Source of the DNA: an uncultured Porphyromonadaceae bacterium
GTDB taxonomy: Bacteria; Bacteroidota; Bacteroidia; Bacteroidales; Muribaculaceae
Length of the DNA: 64,000 nucleotides
Assembly (NCBI GenBank): GCA_900541835.1
Contig: UQLL01000005.1
Span: forward strand, 46,258-110,257
Direction of reading: 5' to 3'
Each line of letters begins with the position of its first letter. Position 1 is the stretch's first letter. Position numbers and translations under genes: made by a program. Positions 53,740-62,528 of this stretch are shown piece by piece. The notes beneath the pieces were generated by a model that saw only the letters and a list, made by a program, of their open reading frames with translations, ran no database searches and was not told the origin of the DNA.

Positions 53740-54437
53740 TGGATATGGATAAAGAAAATGCCGATGCACTCAATATTCGTCTAAAAGTCTTCATGGACTC
53801 CACCGGGCTGAACAACTCTCAGTTCGCTGACAGGTGTGGACTCCCCCGCCCCTCTTTCTCGCAACTTCTGTCTGGTCGGAATAAGAAGGTCAGCGATGTG
53901 GTGCTCACCCGCATACACGATGCCTTCCCGCAGTTGAACATGCTTTGGCTGATGTTCGGCGAAGGTGATATGCTCAAGGCCGATGGCGCTGGTTTGGCGG
54001 CTGTCAGCGGAGGTGAGAGCGGGAAAGGCGCTTCGGGGTCTTCTGATTCTGACATACAGGGCGCCCGGGGAAGCGGACTGGGTGGCGGGATCTTCGCCGC
54101 GATGGGTGACGGTCAATATAGTCCGCGTCCCTACCCGGTGAGCGAAGAGGAGGGGCGGTTGCCGTTTGCGGATGAAAATTACGGTTACGACAATCGCAAA
54201 TTCCCTACAGATGGTCGGGAGGGCCTCGGTTTTCACCGGGAAAAGGGACCTATTTTACCTCTTTCTCAGACGCAAGAAGCTGACATTGAGCGTATTAGCT
54301 CGCTGATGGCCGCGAAAATCAGCGGCGATTTGCAGCAGGATTTACGCAAAACGCCCAGAAAGGTGGTGCGTATCACGGTTTTTTATGATGATAACAGTTA
54401 CGAGACGTTCGCTCCTACTTCCGACCCCTTGGACTGA
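53739..54437 (+). CDS. XRE-type helix-turn-helix regulator
   Basis: A 232-aa protein from ATG 53739 (MDMDKENADALNIRLKVF); the frame open to 53610 would include the promoter. The N-terminal HTH (about 10-75) includes RLKVFMDSTGLNNSQFADRCGLPRPSFSQLLSGR and ends LWLMFGEGDML, a form common among Bacteroidales XRE proteins. The middle (80-150) is Gly/Ser-rich and disordered. The C-terminus (185-232) has a short helix and a beta strand (RKVVRITVFYDDNSYETFAPT). No peptidase (LexA-like) catalytic pair is visible. The palindromes around its promoter suggest autorepression. Confidence 0.78.
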   Translation: MDMDKENADALNIRLKVFMDSTGLNNSQFADRCGLPRPSFSQLLSGRNKKVSDVVLTRIHDAFPQLNMLWLMFGEGDMLKADGAGLAAVSGGESGKGASGSSDSDIQGARGSGLGGGIFAAMGDGQYSPRPYPVSEEEGRLPFADENYGYDNRKFPTDGREGLGFHREKGPILPLSQTQEADIERISSLMAAKISGDLQQDLRKTPRKVVRITVFYDDNSYETFAPTSDPLD

Positions 54438-54521
54438 GGCCGGTCTGGTGCTGTCTATGTCAGGGGCCGTTAGCTAAGGTTGGTTTGGGGCTGATGTGGG
54501 GTATGTGGGGGTCAGTGCCTG

Positions 54522-54860
54522 TCAGCGGCGTGTCGTGGTGGAGGAATTGCGGGTGTGGCTCTGTTCGGTAGATTTGGATTGACGTCCTTCGTCCTGGAAG
54601 AAGTGTGGGACGGTTGGCGTACGGTCGGTGTCCGAGTTGTCGGCTACGAAGAATCGGCGGAATAGGCTATAGCGCGAGATTACGCCGCTGTCGTCGTTGA
54701 TCTGTCGGCGGTAGCTGTCATTGTCGCGGTCGTCCATCTCGCTATGGCGCTGGCTGCTTAGCAGGTAGTGCTGCATGCCGACGAGCAGGAGCACCATGCA
54801 CACCAGTATCAGCAGCAGCACCAGTATCTTGACTACGGTTATGAAAAAAGCAGATACCAT
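54522..54860 (-). CDS. Small membrane-anchored hypothetical protein (112 aa)
   Basis: An N-terminal transmembrane segment (FITVVKILVLLLILVCMVLLLVGM) is followed by a charged soluble part (SQRHSEMDDRDNDSYRRQIN) and a Ser/Thr/Arg-rich tail (RNSSTTTRR). No family recognised. It is convergent with the XRE-like gene (84-nt gap). 54861-55080 shows no further gene. Confidence 0.5.
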   Translation of the reverse strand: MVSAFFITVVKILVLLLILVCMVLLLVGMQHYLLSSQRHSEMDDRDNDSYRRQINDDSGVISRYSLFRRFFVADNSDTDRTPTVPHFFQDEGRQSKSTEQSHTRNSSTTTRR

Positions 54861-55080
54861 ATAAACGCCAAAGAGACTTTACCTTAGCAACGCGCTGCAT
54901 GGCCGCATGGTTCACTTTGGCAGGTGGGCGAGAAGAGATATGAGGGAGGTAGCCGGGGTCAGAGTATGTGTGACTACCTCGCGTGAAGCTAAGCGGCAAT
55001 TGCGAAGGGAATACTTTTGCAGATTCCAGATGTACGAAGGAGAGGCGGGAACGTGCGAAGCCAGGGATGCCGATGGGTGG

Positions 55081-56319
55081 TCAGCACATGCGGTCGCGGT
55101 AGTCGGCGAAGGTATAGGTTCGGAGCAGGATGGGAGCCGGTGAGGGTGCACCTGTGCCTGTGATGCCCTGGCAGGGTGTGCCTGTGTCGGCCGTAGGTGA
55201 GGCGGGTTCGGTGGCTAAGGCGGAGCTGGCGGCGTTGGGCATGAGATAGACGGACGGGTGTTGCAGCCCGTTGAACATGGTGGTCTTGACGTTGGTGTAG
55301 TGGTTCATGTCCTCCAGCGTGAGGCGCTGGCCGGGCTGCAATGGCTCGCGGAAGCGCCAGGTGCCGCAGTAGTCGCCGCTCAGGCAGCTGTTGCCGCCCA
55401 GGCGGTATTCGTAGCCGCCGGTGACGCTGTCGTTCAGGGCCTCGGTGATGCGGGGGCGGTAGGGCATTTCGAGACAGTCGGGCATGTGGCAGGCGAAGGA
55501 GGCGTCGATGATGGCGGTGCTGACGCCGCTGTTCTCCACCACGTCGAGCACGGTTACGATGAGGTCGCCGGAGCGCCAGGCGAAGGCGCTCCCAGGCTCC
55601 ATTATGATATGCAGGTGCGGGTGGCGCTCCTTGAAGCCTCTCAGCACATCCACGAGGTGGTCGCGGTCGTAGTCGGCGCGCGTCATGAGGTGTCCACCGC
55701 CCAGGTTGAGCCATTTGAGTTGCGGAAGCCAGCGGCCGAACTGATGCTCGAAGGCTCCGAGTACCTTCTCCAGGTCGTGGCTGGAGCTCTCGCAGAGGGC
55801 GTGGAAGTGGAAGCCCTCGATCTCCTTCGGCAGCGTTTCGGGGAGCTGGTCGGCCATCATGCCGAAGCGCGAGCCGGGCAGGCAGGGGTTGTAGATGTCC
55901 GTTTCGATGACCGAGCACTGGGGATTTACGCGCAGTCCGAAGGAGGGGAGTTTTTGTTCTTTTTCGGACATTTCGCGTATGGCCGGGGTGTGTGCCTGGA
56001 GCTGCCGCATGGAGTTGAAGGTGACGTGCGAGCACGTCTGGCAGAAGGTGCGGAAGTCCTCGGCGGAGTATACGGGTGCGAAGGCGTGTATGTTGTCGGT
56101 GAGGTATTCGCGGGCGAGTGTCATCTCGTTGACGGAGCTGGCGGTGGCGCCCATGACGTGCGGTCTCAGTATCGGGAAGGTGCGCCAGAGGGCGTTGGCC
56201 TTGAGTGCCATTATTATCTCCACGTCGGCGCGGCGGGCGACGTCGGCGATGAGCTGGAGGTTGCGGCGGAGGCGGTCTTCGTAGACCACGTATGCGGGGG
56301 TGGGGATGCTGCTTGTCAT
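55081..56319 (-). CDS. nspC: Carboxynorspermidine decarboxylase
   Basis: PLP-dependent fold III decarboxylase making norspermidine or spermidine from the carboxy precursor; 412 aa, ATG 56319 overlapping the pcrA stop by ATGA. Motifs: the PLP lysine in IIMALKANALWR, the Gly-rich loop WLNLGGGHLMTR, MEPGSAFAW and GGNSCLSGDYCGTW with the catalytic Cys. The family's C-terminal segment (ILLRTYTFADYRDRM) is preceded by a Pro/Thr/Ser/Ala-rich insertion of about 35 residues (ALATEPASPTADTGTP), which is unusual. The upstream lysA-like partner gene is not adjacent. Confidence 0.9.
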   Translation of the reverse strand: MTSSIPTPAYVVYEDRLRRNLQLIADVARRADVEIIMALKANALWRTFPILRPHVMGATASSVNEMTLAREYLTDNIHAFAPVYSAEDFRTFCQTCSHVTFNSMRQLQAHTPAIREMSEKEQKLPSFGLRVNPQCSVIETDIYNPCLPGSRFGMMADQLPETLPKEIEGFHFHALCESSSHDLEKVLGAFEHQFGRWLPQLKWLNLGGGHLMTRADYDRDHLVDVLRGFKERHPHLHIIMEPGSAFAWRSGDLIVTVLDVVENSGVSTAIIDASFACHMPDCLEMPYRPRITEALNDSVTGGYEYRLGGNSCLSGDYCGTWRFREPLQPGQRLTLEDMNHYTNVKTTMFNGLQHPSVYLMPNAASSALATEPASPTADTGTPCQGITGTGAPSPAPILLRTYTFADYRDRMC

Positions 56320-58655
56320 AGTTTTTCGAGTGATGCGAAACGGAGCAGGAGCTTGCGGTGGCCGTAGTCGGTGAAATCGGCTTCCACCATGGGCTCGGGG
56401 TCGTCGGTGTAGCTGGTGATGACGCCGATGCCGAACTTGGAGTGGCTCACCCTGTCGCCGGGTGCGAAGGGCGCGGGCCCGGATGGTCTGGCGGCGGGAG
56501 CGCTGCTCTTCCTGCGCTTTACGGGTGCCAGGTTGCGGGTGTGCGAGGGCTCTGTAGGGCGGTGTTGGGCGCTGAATCTGCTCTCGGTGGGGGATGTCGG
56601 AGCCGATGTTCGAGTGGTCATGGAGAGCCATGATGTCGGAGCTGGCTCCGGGGTCCAGCGGCGACGTTCGGCTCCGTTGAGGTACTGGCCGTCGATTTCC
56701 GACAGGAAGCGCGAGGGGATGGTGTCGGTGGTGGATCCGTTGCGGAAGCGCTGGTTGGCGTGGCTGAGCCATACCGTCTTGCGTGCGCGGGTGATGGCCA
56801 CGTATAGCAGGCGCCTCTCCTCCTCGAGCTCCTCGGGGGAGTCGAGCGACTGGGAGCCGGGGAAGAGGTTCTCCTCCATGCCGGTTATGAAGACGTGGTC
56901 GAACTCCAGGCCCTTAGCGGCATGAACGGTCATGAGCGTGAGTTTGGGGGTGTTGTCCTCCTCCTCCGAGTCCTGGTCCGTCAGCAACGAGACTTCGCTG
57001 AGGAAGGCGCCCATCGTCAGTGCCCTGGCGTCCTCAGCGTCCGATTCCTTTTCGCGTGGGCGCTCCACGAACTCCTTGAGGGCGGCGAGCAGCTCGTTGA
57101 GGTTCTCGCGCTTGCTTACCTCCTCGGGCGTTGACGTACTGGCGAACTGCGCCAGCAGGCCGGTGCGGTTGTAGATGTCCCGGCCGAGGGCGTAGGCATC
57201 GAGCTTGGCGGCAGAGGAGTGCAATTCTCCTATTATCTCGGCGAAGGCGTGCAGCTTGGCGGCCGTGCCCTTGTTGACCTGAAGCCCCTGGCCTTCGGGG
57301 TCGCTGACTACTTTCCACATCGAGATGCCCTTGTTCATGGCAACGTCGCGGACACGGTCCATGGTGGTCTTGCCGATGCCCCTGGCTGGGTAATTGATGA
57401 CACGGCGCAAGGCCTCGTCGTCGTCTATATTGACTGTAAGGCGGAAATATGCTAGAGCGTCCTTGACCTCCTTACGCTGGTAAAATGTCAGACCGCCGTA
57501 GATGCGATAGGGGATGGAACGGCGTCGCAGGGCCTCTTCGAGCACACGGCTCTGCGCATTGGTGCGGTAGAGCACGGCCATGTCCTCCAGGGTGCCCTGC
57601 GAGAGACGGAGCCTGCGCGACACGGCGCCTGCCAGGAATGAGGCTTCCTCGAAGTCGTTATAGGCCTCCACGACCTCCAGTTTCTCGCCCGGTTCGTTTT
57701 CGCTGTAGACCTCCTTGGGTATCTGTCCGCGGTTGTGGCGGATGAGCGATCCGGCGGCCTTGACGATGGTCTGCGTGGAGCGGTAGTTTCGTTCGAGCTT
57801 GAAGAGGCGCAGGTCGGGGTAGCGCTCGTTCATGCCCAGGATGTTGGCGATGTTGGCGCCTCGGAAGGAGTAGATACTCTGTGCGTCGTCGCCCACCACG
57901 CACAGGCGGTGGTGGCCCTGCACCAGGCGGTTCACCACCAGGCTTTGGGCGAAGTTGGTGTCCTGGTATTCGTCCACGAGTACGTACTCGAACCACTGCT
58001 GGTAGTACTGTGCCAGATCCGGGTTTTCGCGCAGCAGGATGTTGGCGTAGACCAGGATGTCGTCGAAGTCCATGGCCTGCGCGGTGCGGCAGCGCTCGCA
58101 GTACATTCGGAAAATATCGGCGAACTTCGACCTACCTGCATATGAATCGGCCTTCATAGCTCTGCCGTCGGCGGCATAGCGCTCGGGGGAGATAAGGGCG
58201 TTTTTGGCGTTGGATATGGCCGATGCGATAGCCGACGGCTTATATCGATTCTCGTATTTCTTATCGTCGAGGCCGAGTTCCTGGATGATGAGCTTGACAA
58301 GCGAGCGGGAGTCGGCGGCGTCGTATATGGTGAAGTCGTAGCGGAAGCCGAGGCGGTCGGCGTGCAGACGCAGGATGCGTAGCAGGATGGAGTGGAAAGT
58401 GCCCATCCACAGGCGCCGGGCGCCGTTGCCGACGAGCGCTGCGATGCGCTCTTTCATCTCGCGGGCGGCCTTGTTGGTGAACGTCAGGGCCATGATGCGG
58501 TCTGCCTGCACTCCCAGCTCCAGCAGGTAGGCTATCTTGTGCGTCAGGACGCGCGTCTTGCCGGAGCCGGCGCCGGCTATCACCAGCTCGGGCCCGGAGC
58601 AGTATTCCACGGCGGCACGCTGCGCGTCGTTGAGTCCGGTAAGAATTGAGGACAA
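56316..58655 (-). CDS. pcrA: UvrD/PcrA-type ATP-dependent DNA helicase
   Basis: SF1A 3'-5' helicase of 779 aa. Motifs: LNDAQRAAVEYCSGPELVIAGAGSGKT (Q motif and I), FTNKAAREMKERI (Ia), YVLVDEYQDTNFAQ (II), VVGDDAQSIYSFRGA (III), LERNYRST (IV), LMTVHAAKGLEFDHVF (V) and LLYVAITRARKTVWLSHA (VI). The C-terminal 70 residues have the PcrA-type linker and Tudor-like end (GDRVSHSKFGIGVI). It acts in repair and replication-fork processing. It is translationally coupled to nspC. Confidence 0.95.
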   Translation of the reverse strand: MSSILTGLNDAQRAAVEYCSGPELVIAGAGSGKTRVLTHKIAYLLELGVQADRIMALTFTNKAAREMKERIAALVGNGARRLWMGTFHSILLRILRLHADRLGFRYDFTIYDAADSRSLVKLIIQELGLDDKKYENRYKPSAIASAISNAKNALISPERYAADGRAMKADSYAGRSKFADIFRMYCERCRTAQAMDFDDILVYANILLRENPDLAQYYQQWFEYVLVDEYQDTNFAQSLVVNRLVQGHHRLCVVGDDAQSIYSFRGANIANILGMNERYPDLRLFKLERNYRSTQTIVKAAGSLIRHNRGQIPKEVYSENEPGEKLEVVEAYNDFEEASFLAGAVSRRLRLSQGTLEDMAVLYRTNAQSRVLEEALRRRSIPYRIYGGLTFYQRKEVKDALAYFRLTVNIDDDEALRRVINYPARGIGKTTMDRVRDVAMNKGISMWKVVSDPEGQGLQVNKGTAAKLHAFAEIIGELHSSAAKLDAYALGRDIYNRTGLLAQFASTSTPEEVSKRENLNELLAALKEFVERPREKESDAEDARALTMGAFLSEVSLLTDQDSEEEDNTPKLTLMTVHAAKGLEFDHVFITGMEENLFPGSQSLDSPEELEEERRLLYVAITRARKTVWLSHANQRFRNGSTTDTIPSRFLSEIDGQYLNGAERRRWTPEPAPTSWLSMTTRTSAPTSPTESRFSAQHRPTEPSHTRNLAPVKRRKSSAPAARPSGPAPFAPGDRVSHSKFGIGVITSYTDDPEPMVEADFTDYGHRKLLLRFASLEKL

Positions 58656-58767
58656 CTGGAATCAGTAATTAGGAATTAGTAATTGCAGGTGCACCATTTT
58701 TGTTGTAGGCGGTGCATTTACTCTGGCATTGGCGTCCGCTTCAGCGCGGCGCAGGCTCTCTCGGCTC

Positions 58768-59232
58768 TCATTCATACTTCCTCAGCGCCCCCTGGTAGTC
58801 GGGGATGCCGGGCAGGAAGTGGTACTTTCCTGAGTCGTAGTCGATTACGCAGCAGTAGTGGCGCAGGCCGTTGCTGACCACCAGGTACCTGGCGCGGAGC
58901 ACCATGTTGTAGCGCACCACCTGGTCGAAGACCTCCTGGCAGATGGCCACCGTGGGAGCCTTGTACTCGACGATCATCAGCGGTTCTCCTTGGGAGTCGT
59001 ATACGAGCGTGTCGCAGCGGCGGCGGGTGCCGTTGAGGGTCATCGAGACCTCGTTGGCGACGTGCGAAGCGGGATATCCGAGCTCCCCGACGAGCCACGC
59101 GGCGAACTGTTGCCTCACGTACTCCTCGGGTGTCAGGGCCACGAAGCGGCGGCGCAGCGGGTCGTATACCTCGGCGCCGCCGTCGGCAGTGGGACGTGTC
59201 TTCAGCTCTGCAAGTGGTAGGGACAGCTGCAT
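58768..59232 (-). CDS. HsdR N-terminal (HSDR_N-type) nuclease-domain protein (154 aa)
   Basis: Stand-alone protein of the restriction-enzyme R-subunit N-terminal fold. The PD-(D/E)xK core is CDTLVYDSQGEPLMIVEYKAP (Asp, then Glu-x-Lys), preceded by YDPLRRRFVALTPEEYVRQQF and followed by QVVRYNMVLRARYLVVSNG. Such solo proteins are common in Bacteroidota, and their role is unknown; no methylase or helicase subunit is nearby. Its ATG (59232) shares one base with the TGA of the S1/P1 nuclease gene. The frame continuing to 59805 is a shadow. Confidence 0.8.
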   Translation of the reverse strand: MQLSLPLAELKTRPTADGGAEVYDPLRRRFVALTPEEYVRQQFAAWLVGELGYPASHVANEVSMTLNGTRRRCDTLVYDSQGEPLMIVEYKAPTVAICQEVFDQVVRYNMVLRARYLVVSNGLRHYCCVIDYDSGKYHFLPGIPDYQGALRKYE

Positions 59233-60029
59233 CAGAACTCGGGCTGGTCGACCGCCGGATCGAGTGCGGCGTTGAGGATTCGAGCCAGGCGCAGGCCCGC
59301 CTTGAGAAGCTGCTGCTCCACCGTCGGCGTCCATGTGGCTATGTAGTCGTAGCTGATGACCGTGTTCTTGGGCGTCTTGGCGTAGACGTCTCCACATATA
59401 ATATATGTGTCGCGGGCCCAGTCGTCGATGTTTCCTGAAGTGAGCAGGGCCTGGTCCATCTCTGACACTCGGTCGAGCTGGTCGGTCCATTCGGTGTAGC
59501 TCCACTTGTGTCCGCTCTCGGGCAGGCGCGAGTCCCACACGGAGTGCAGGTTGGTGGGGGAGTCGAAGAACTTTACCGGTGTCTTGTTGCCGCCCAGGTC
59601 GGAGGCGTGGCCCATGTGCATGGGCTGGTGCATGTCTCCGGCCAGGTGCACCACCATCTTCAGCGCCAGGGCTTTTTCCTCCTTGCCTGCGCGGGGATTG
59701 CGCAGGGTGGCGATGTTGCGGCGCAGGGCGGTGACGATGTCTCCGGCCTGGTGCTGCGGGGCCGTCTCGTAGGTCTGGCCTGCGTCCACGTTCTTGTAGT
59801 GCCACGTGCGGGAATAGCTGAGCTCGGGCGTGTGCGAGGCGTTGTCGAGCCAGTTGGCCCAGTACACGAGGCTCCGGCCGTCGAGCAGCGAGTCGGCCAT
59901 GGCCCTGGCGGCGGGCGTCAGGTGACGCTCGGCTATGGCCGCCGTGACGTCATGGCCCTTCTGACCCCAGCCAAGCATTGTGGCCGGCATGGAGCAGGCC
60001 GCCAAGAGGCTTATCAGTGTCCTGTTCAT
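59232..60029 (-). CDS. S1/P1 nuclease family protein
   Basis: Zinc-dependent phosphodiesterase for single-stranded nucleic acid or 3'-nucleotides; 265 aa from ATG 60029. The signal peptide (MNRTLISLLAACSMPATMLG) would leave Trp at the mature N-terminus (WGQKGHDVTAAIAERHL), the conserved metal ligand together with the following His. Other ligands: YWANWLDNA for the Asp, TWHYKNVD, VVHLAGDMHQPMHMGH, and NLHSVWDSRL. Predicted secreted or periplasmic. Its promoter is back-to-back with that of mlaE. Confidence 0.9.
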   Translation of the reverse strand: MNRTLISLLAACSMPATMLGWGQKGHDVTAAIAERHLTPAARAMADSLLDGRSLVYWANWLDNASHTPELSYSRTWHYKNVDAGQTYETAPQHQAGDIVTALRRNIATLRNPRAGKEEKALALKMVVHLAGDMHQPMHMGHASDLGGNKTPVKFFDSPTNLHSVWDSRLPESGHKWSYTEWTDQLDRVSEMDQALLTSGNIDDWARDTYIICGDVYAKTPKNTVISYDYIATWTPTVEQQLLKAGLRLARILNAALDPAVDQPEF

Positions 60030-60050
60030 ATCTTCTTTCGTTTCGGAGGG

Positions 60051-60079
60051 CAAAGTTACGAAAAAAATCATTAACTTTG
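60051..60079. promoter_or_regulatory. Symmetric divergent -7 boxes
   Basis: CAAAGTTA (60051-60058; minus-strand TAACTTTG for the S1/P1 gene) and TAACTTTG (60072-60079; for mlaE) form a perfect 10-bp inverted repeat GGCAAAGTTA/TAACTTTGCC with a 13-nt spacer, so the two promoters overlap. Confidence 0.75.
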
Positions 60080-60102
60080 CCCCTTAGATTGAACTACTGC
60101 AC

Positions 60103-60849
60103 ATGTTGATAAGTTCACTGAAGACATTCGGGCGCTACTGCCTGTTCATCTGCCGCGTGTTCCACTTGCCCGACAAATGGAGCGAGTTCGGTCGCTGCAC
60201 TCTCTTCGAGATAAGCAAGCTCGGAGTGGGATCGATACCCATCACCATCATCATATCGCTGTTCATCGGGGCCGTGATCGCCATTCAGATGCAGCTCAAC
60301 ATCATGTCGCCGCTGATTCCGAGCTACTCGGTGGGCCTGGCCACGCGCGAGATCCTGCTGCTGGAGTTCTCCAGCTCTATCCTATCGCTCATCCTGGCCG
60401 GCAAGGTCGGCTCCAACATCGCCTCAGAGATAGGTACCATGCGCGTGACCGAGCAGATCGACGCCATGGACATAATGGGCATCAACTCGGCCAACTACAT
60501 CGTGCTGCCCAAGATAGTGGGCTTCGTGCTGTTCGTGCCCGTGCTCTGCATACTCTCCATGTTCATGGGCCTGGTGGGCGGCTGGTGCATCGCCGAGTTC
60601 ACCAGCATGATTTCGGTGGAGAAATACATCTACGGCATACAGAGCTTCTTCGTGGAGTGGTACGTCTGGTACGGCATCATCAAGACCTACTTCTTCGCCT
60701 TCATAATCACCTCCGTGTCTGCCTTCTACGGCTACTATGTCAGCGGCGGCGCGCTGGAGGTGGGAAAGGCATCGACCTCGGCCGTAGTCTCCAGCTCCAT
60801 CCTCATCCTGCTCATGGACGTCGTTCTCACTAAACTCCTGTTGCAATGA
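60103..60849 (+). CDS. mlaE: MlaE-family ABC transporter permease
   Basis: Inner-membrane permease of the Mla phospholipid transport system, 248 aa, about six membrane segments. The first segment is GVGSIPITIIISLFIGAVIAIQ; the EL/EQ motif region reads ASEIGTMRVTEQIDAMDIMGIN and the last segment is SAVVSSSILILLMDVVLTKLL. It maintains outer-membrane lipid asymmetry with the ATPase that overlaps it by 4 nt (ATGA). No MCE/MlaD gene is present in the window. Confidence 0.92.
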   Translation: MLISSLKTFGRYCLFICRVFHLPDKWSEFGRCTLFEISKLGVGSIPITIIISLFIGAVIAIQMQLNIMSPLIPSYSVGLATREILLLEFSSSILSLILAGKVGSNIASEIGTMRVTEQIDAMDIMGINSANYIVLPKIVGFVLFVPVLCILSMFMGLVGGWCIAEFTSMISVEKYIYGIQSFFVEWYVWYGIIKTYFFAFIITSVSAFYGYYVSGGALEVGKASTSAVVSSSILILLMDVVLTKLLLQ

Positions 60850-61670
60850 TAGAGGCCAAAGACGTAAGCAAGTGGTTCGACGGGCAGCGTATCCTCTATG
60901 ACATCAGTGCCACGTTCGAGTCGGGCAAGACCAACCTCATCATCGGCAAGAGCGGGTCTGGCAAGACGGTCTTCATGAAGTGTCTCATCGGCCTGTTCAC
61001 CCCCGAGCAGGGCGAGATTTTCTACGACGGCCGGCCCCTCTCGCGCATGGACGGCAAGCAGCGGCGCCAGCTTCGCACCGAGATAGGCATGCTATTCCAG
61101 GGTTCGGCACTGTTCGACAACGAGACGGTGCTGGGCAACGTCATGTTCCCGCTCAAGATGCTCTCGTCCATGACCCGCCACGAGCAGATAGAGAGGGCTC
61201 GTTTCTGCATCGGCCGAGTGGGCCTGCAGGGTGCCGACGACAAGTACCCGTCCGAGATTTCCGGCGGTATGCAGAAGCGTGTCGCCATCGCCCGCGCCAT
61301 AGCCCTCAACCCCCGATACCTCTTCTGCGACGAGCCCAACTCCGGACTCGATCCCCAGACAAGCATCCTCATAGACGACCTGCTGTCCGACATCACCCAC
61401 GAATACGGCATCACCACCATCATCAACACCCACGACATGAACTCGGTGCTCGGCATAGGCGAGCACATCATCTTCATCGACCGTGGCCGCTGCGACTGGA
61501 CCGGTGACGACCGTTCCATCTTCCACTCAAAGTCCAAGGCGCTCAACGACTTCGTCTTCGCCTCGCACCTCTTCAAGGAGGTCAAGCTATACCTCGAAAG
61601 GGACGCCGAAGACAATGCCTCTCACGCCAGGGACGACGACCGCGCCTGCGCCGACATGAACCGTATATGA
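60846..61670 (+). CDS. mlaF: MlaF-like ABC transporter ATPase
   Basis: A 274-aa ATPase. Walker A GKSGSGKT at 34-41, Q-loop MLFQGSALFD, signature SGGMQKRVAIARAI, Walker B YLFCDEPNSGLD and H-loop TTIINTHDM. The C-terminal 40 residues are an acidic extension (DAEDNASHARDDDRA). It powers MlaE. It is linked by ATGA overlaps to mlaE before and to the EFR1 gene after. Confidence 0.93.
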   Translation: MIEAKDVSKWFDGQRILYDISATFESGKTNLIIGKSGSGKTVFMKCLIGLFTPEQGEIFYDGRPLSRMDGKQRRQLRTEIGMLFQGSALFDNETVLGNVMFPLKMLSSMTRHEQIERARFCIGRVGLQGADDKYPSEISGGMQKRVAIARAIALNPRYLFCDEPNSGLDPQTSILIDDLLSDITHEYGITTIINTHDMNSVLGIGEHIIFIDRGRCDWTGDDRSIFHSKSKALNDFVFASHLFKEVKLYLERDAEDNASHARDDDRACADMNRI

Positions 61671-62488
61671 TTTACTATTTCAGCGGGAGCGGCAATTCAC
61701 GCGCTGTGGCCGATACACTCGCGCATCTGTTGCATTGCGATAAGCAAAAGGTGGGGGGCTGGGCTCTCTCGTCCGACATGGTGTTGGGTATGGTGCTTCC
61801 GGTCTATTCATGGGGAATACCGCCTAACGTACTCCAATGGCTCGGGCGGGTGATGCTGCCCGCTCAGAAGCCGGAATATGTGTGGGCCCTTCTTGACTAT
61901 GGCGACGAGGCCGGATATGCCCATCGTATGCTGAGGCGTGTACTTGAAAAACGGGGTCTGCGACTGGACGCGGTCTTCGGCCTACAGATGCCCAATACAT
62001 ACGTGTTGCTGCCCGGATTCAATGTCGACCCCGAAGCACTGGCCATGCACAAGCTTGATGCCGCCTGGCCGCGTCTGCATGAGATAGCCGGTCGTATAAC
62101 AGCGCGTGAGAGGGGGGTGGAGGACTTGCACGTCGGTCCGATACCTTTTGTGAAATCGCGTCTGATATTCCCCCTGTTCCGCCGCTGGGGCATCTTTCCC
62201 TCGCGCTGGCACGTGGATCTGGATAAATGTGTCGGTTGCGGCCAGTGCGAACGCGCCTGCCCGACCTGCAACGTGCGCATGGTCGATAAGCATCCCGTTT
62301 ATAGCGGCAACGGCAGTAACAACGGGCTTTACCTTGGAGGCGGCCATCCCGAATGGAGCGATGACTGCACCTCCTGTCTGGGCTGCTATCACGCCTGCCC
62401 GGAGCATGCAATCGGCTATGGCCGAGCAATAGCAAAAAAGGGACAGTGGCGCTACTGGTTCCTGCATCCGAACAAATACTTGGACTGA
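61667..62488 (+). CDS. EFR1-type flavodoxin-ferredoxin fusion
   Basis: A 273-aa protein combining an N-terminal flavodoxin-like domain with two 4Fe-4S clusters. The FMN-binding loop YFSGSGNSRAVAD is at the start, and VLPVYSWGIPP is next in the fold. The clusters are CVGCGQCERACPTC (about 188) and CTSCLGCYHACP (about 234), with an unusual 12-residue Gly/Asn-rich loop between them. It is probably a low-potential electron carrier of the anaerobic cytoplasm; the partner is unknown. It is coupled by ATGA to mlaF, although no link to lipid transport is known. Confidence 0.85.
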   Translation: MIYYFSGSGNSRAVADTLAHLLHCDKQKVGGWALSSDMVLGMVLPVYSWGIPPNVLQWLGRVMLPAQKPEYVWALLDYGDEAGYAHRMLRRVLEKRGLRLDAVFGLQMPNTYVLLPGFNVDPEALAMHKLDAAWPRLHEIAGRITARERGVEDLHVGPIPFVKSRLIFPLFRRWGIFPSRWHVDLDKCVGCGQCERACPTCNVRMVDKHPVYSGNGSNNGLYLGGGHPEWSDDCTSCLGCYHACPEHAIGYGRAIAKKGQWRYWFLHPNKYLD

Positions 62489-62528
62489 CCCTTGCAAGGC
62501 ATAAGATAAAATCTAATATCAACTCCTC

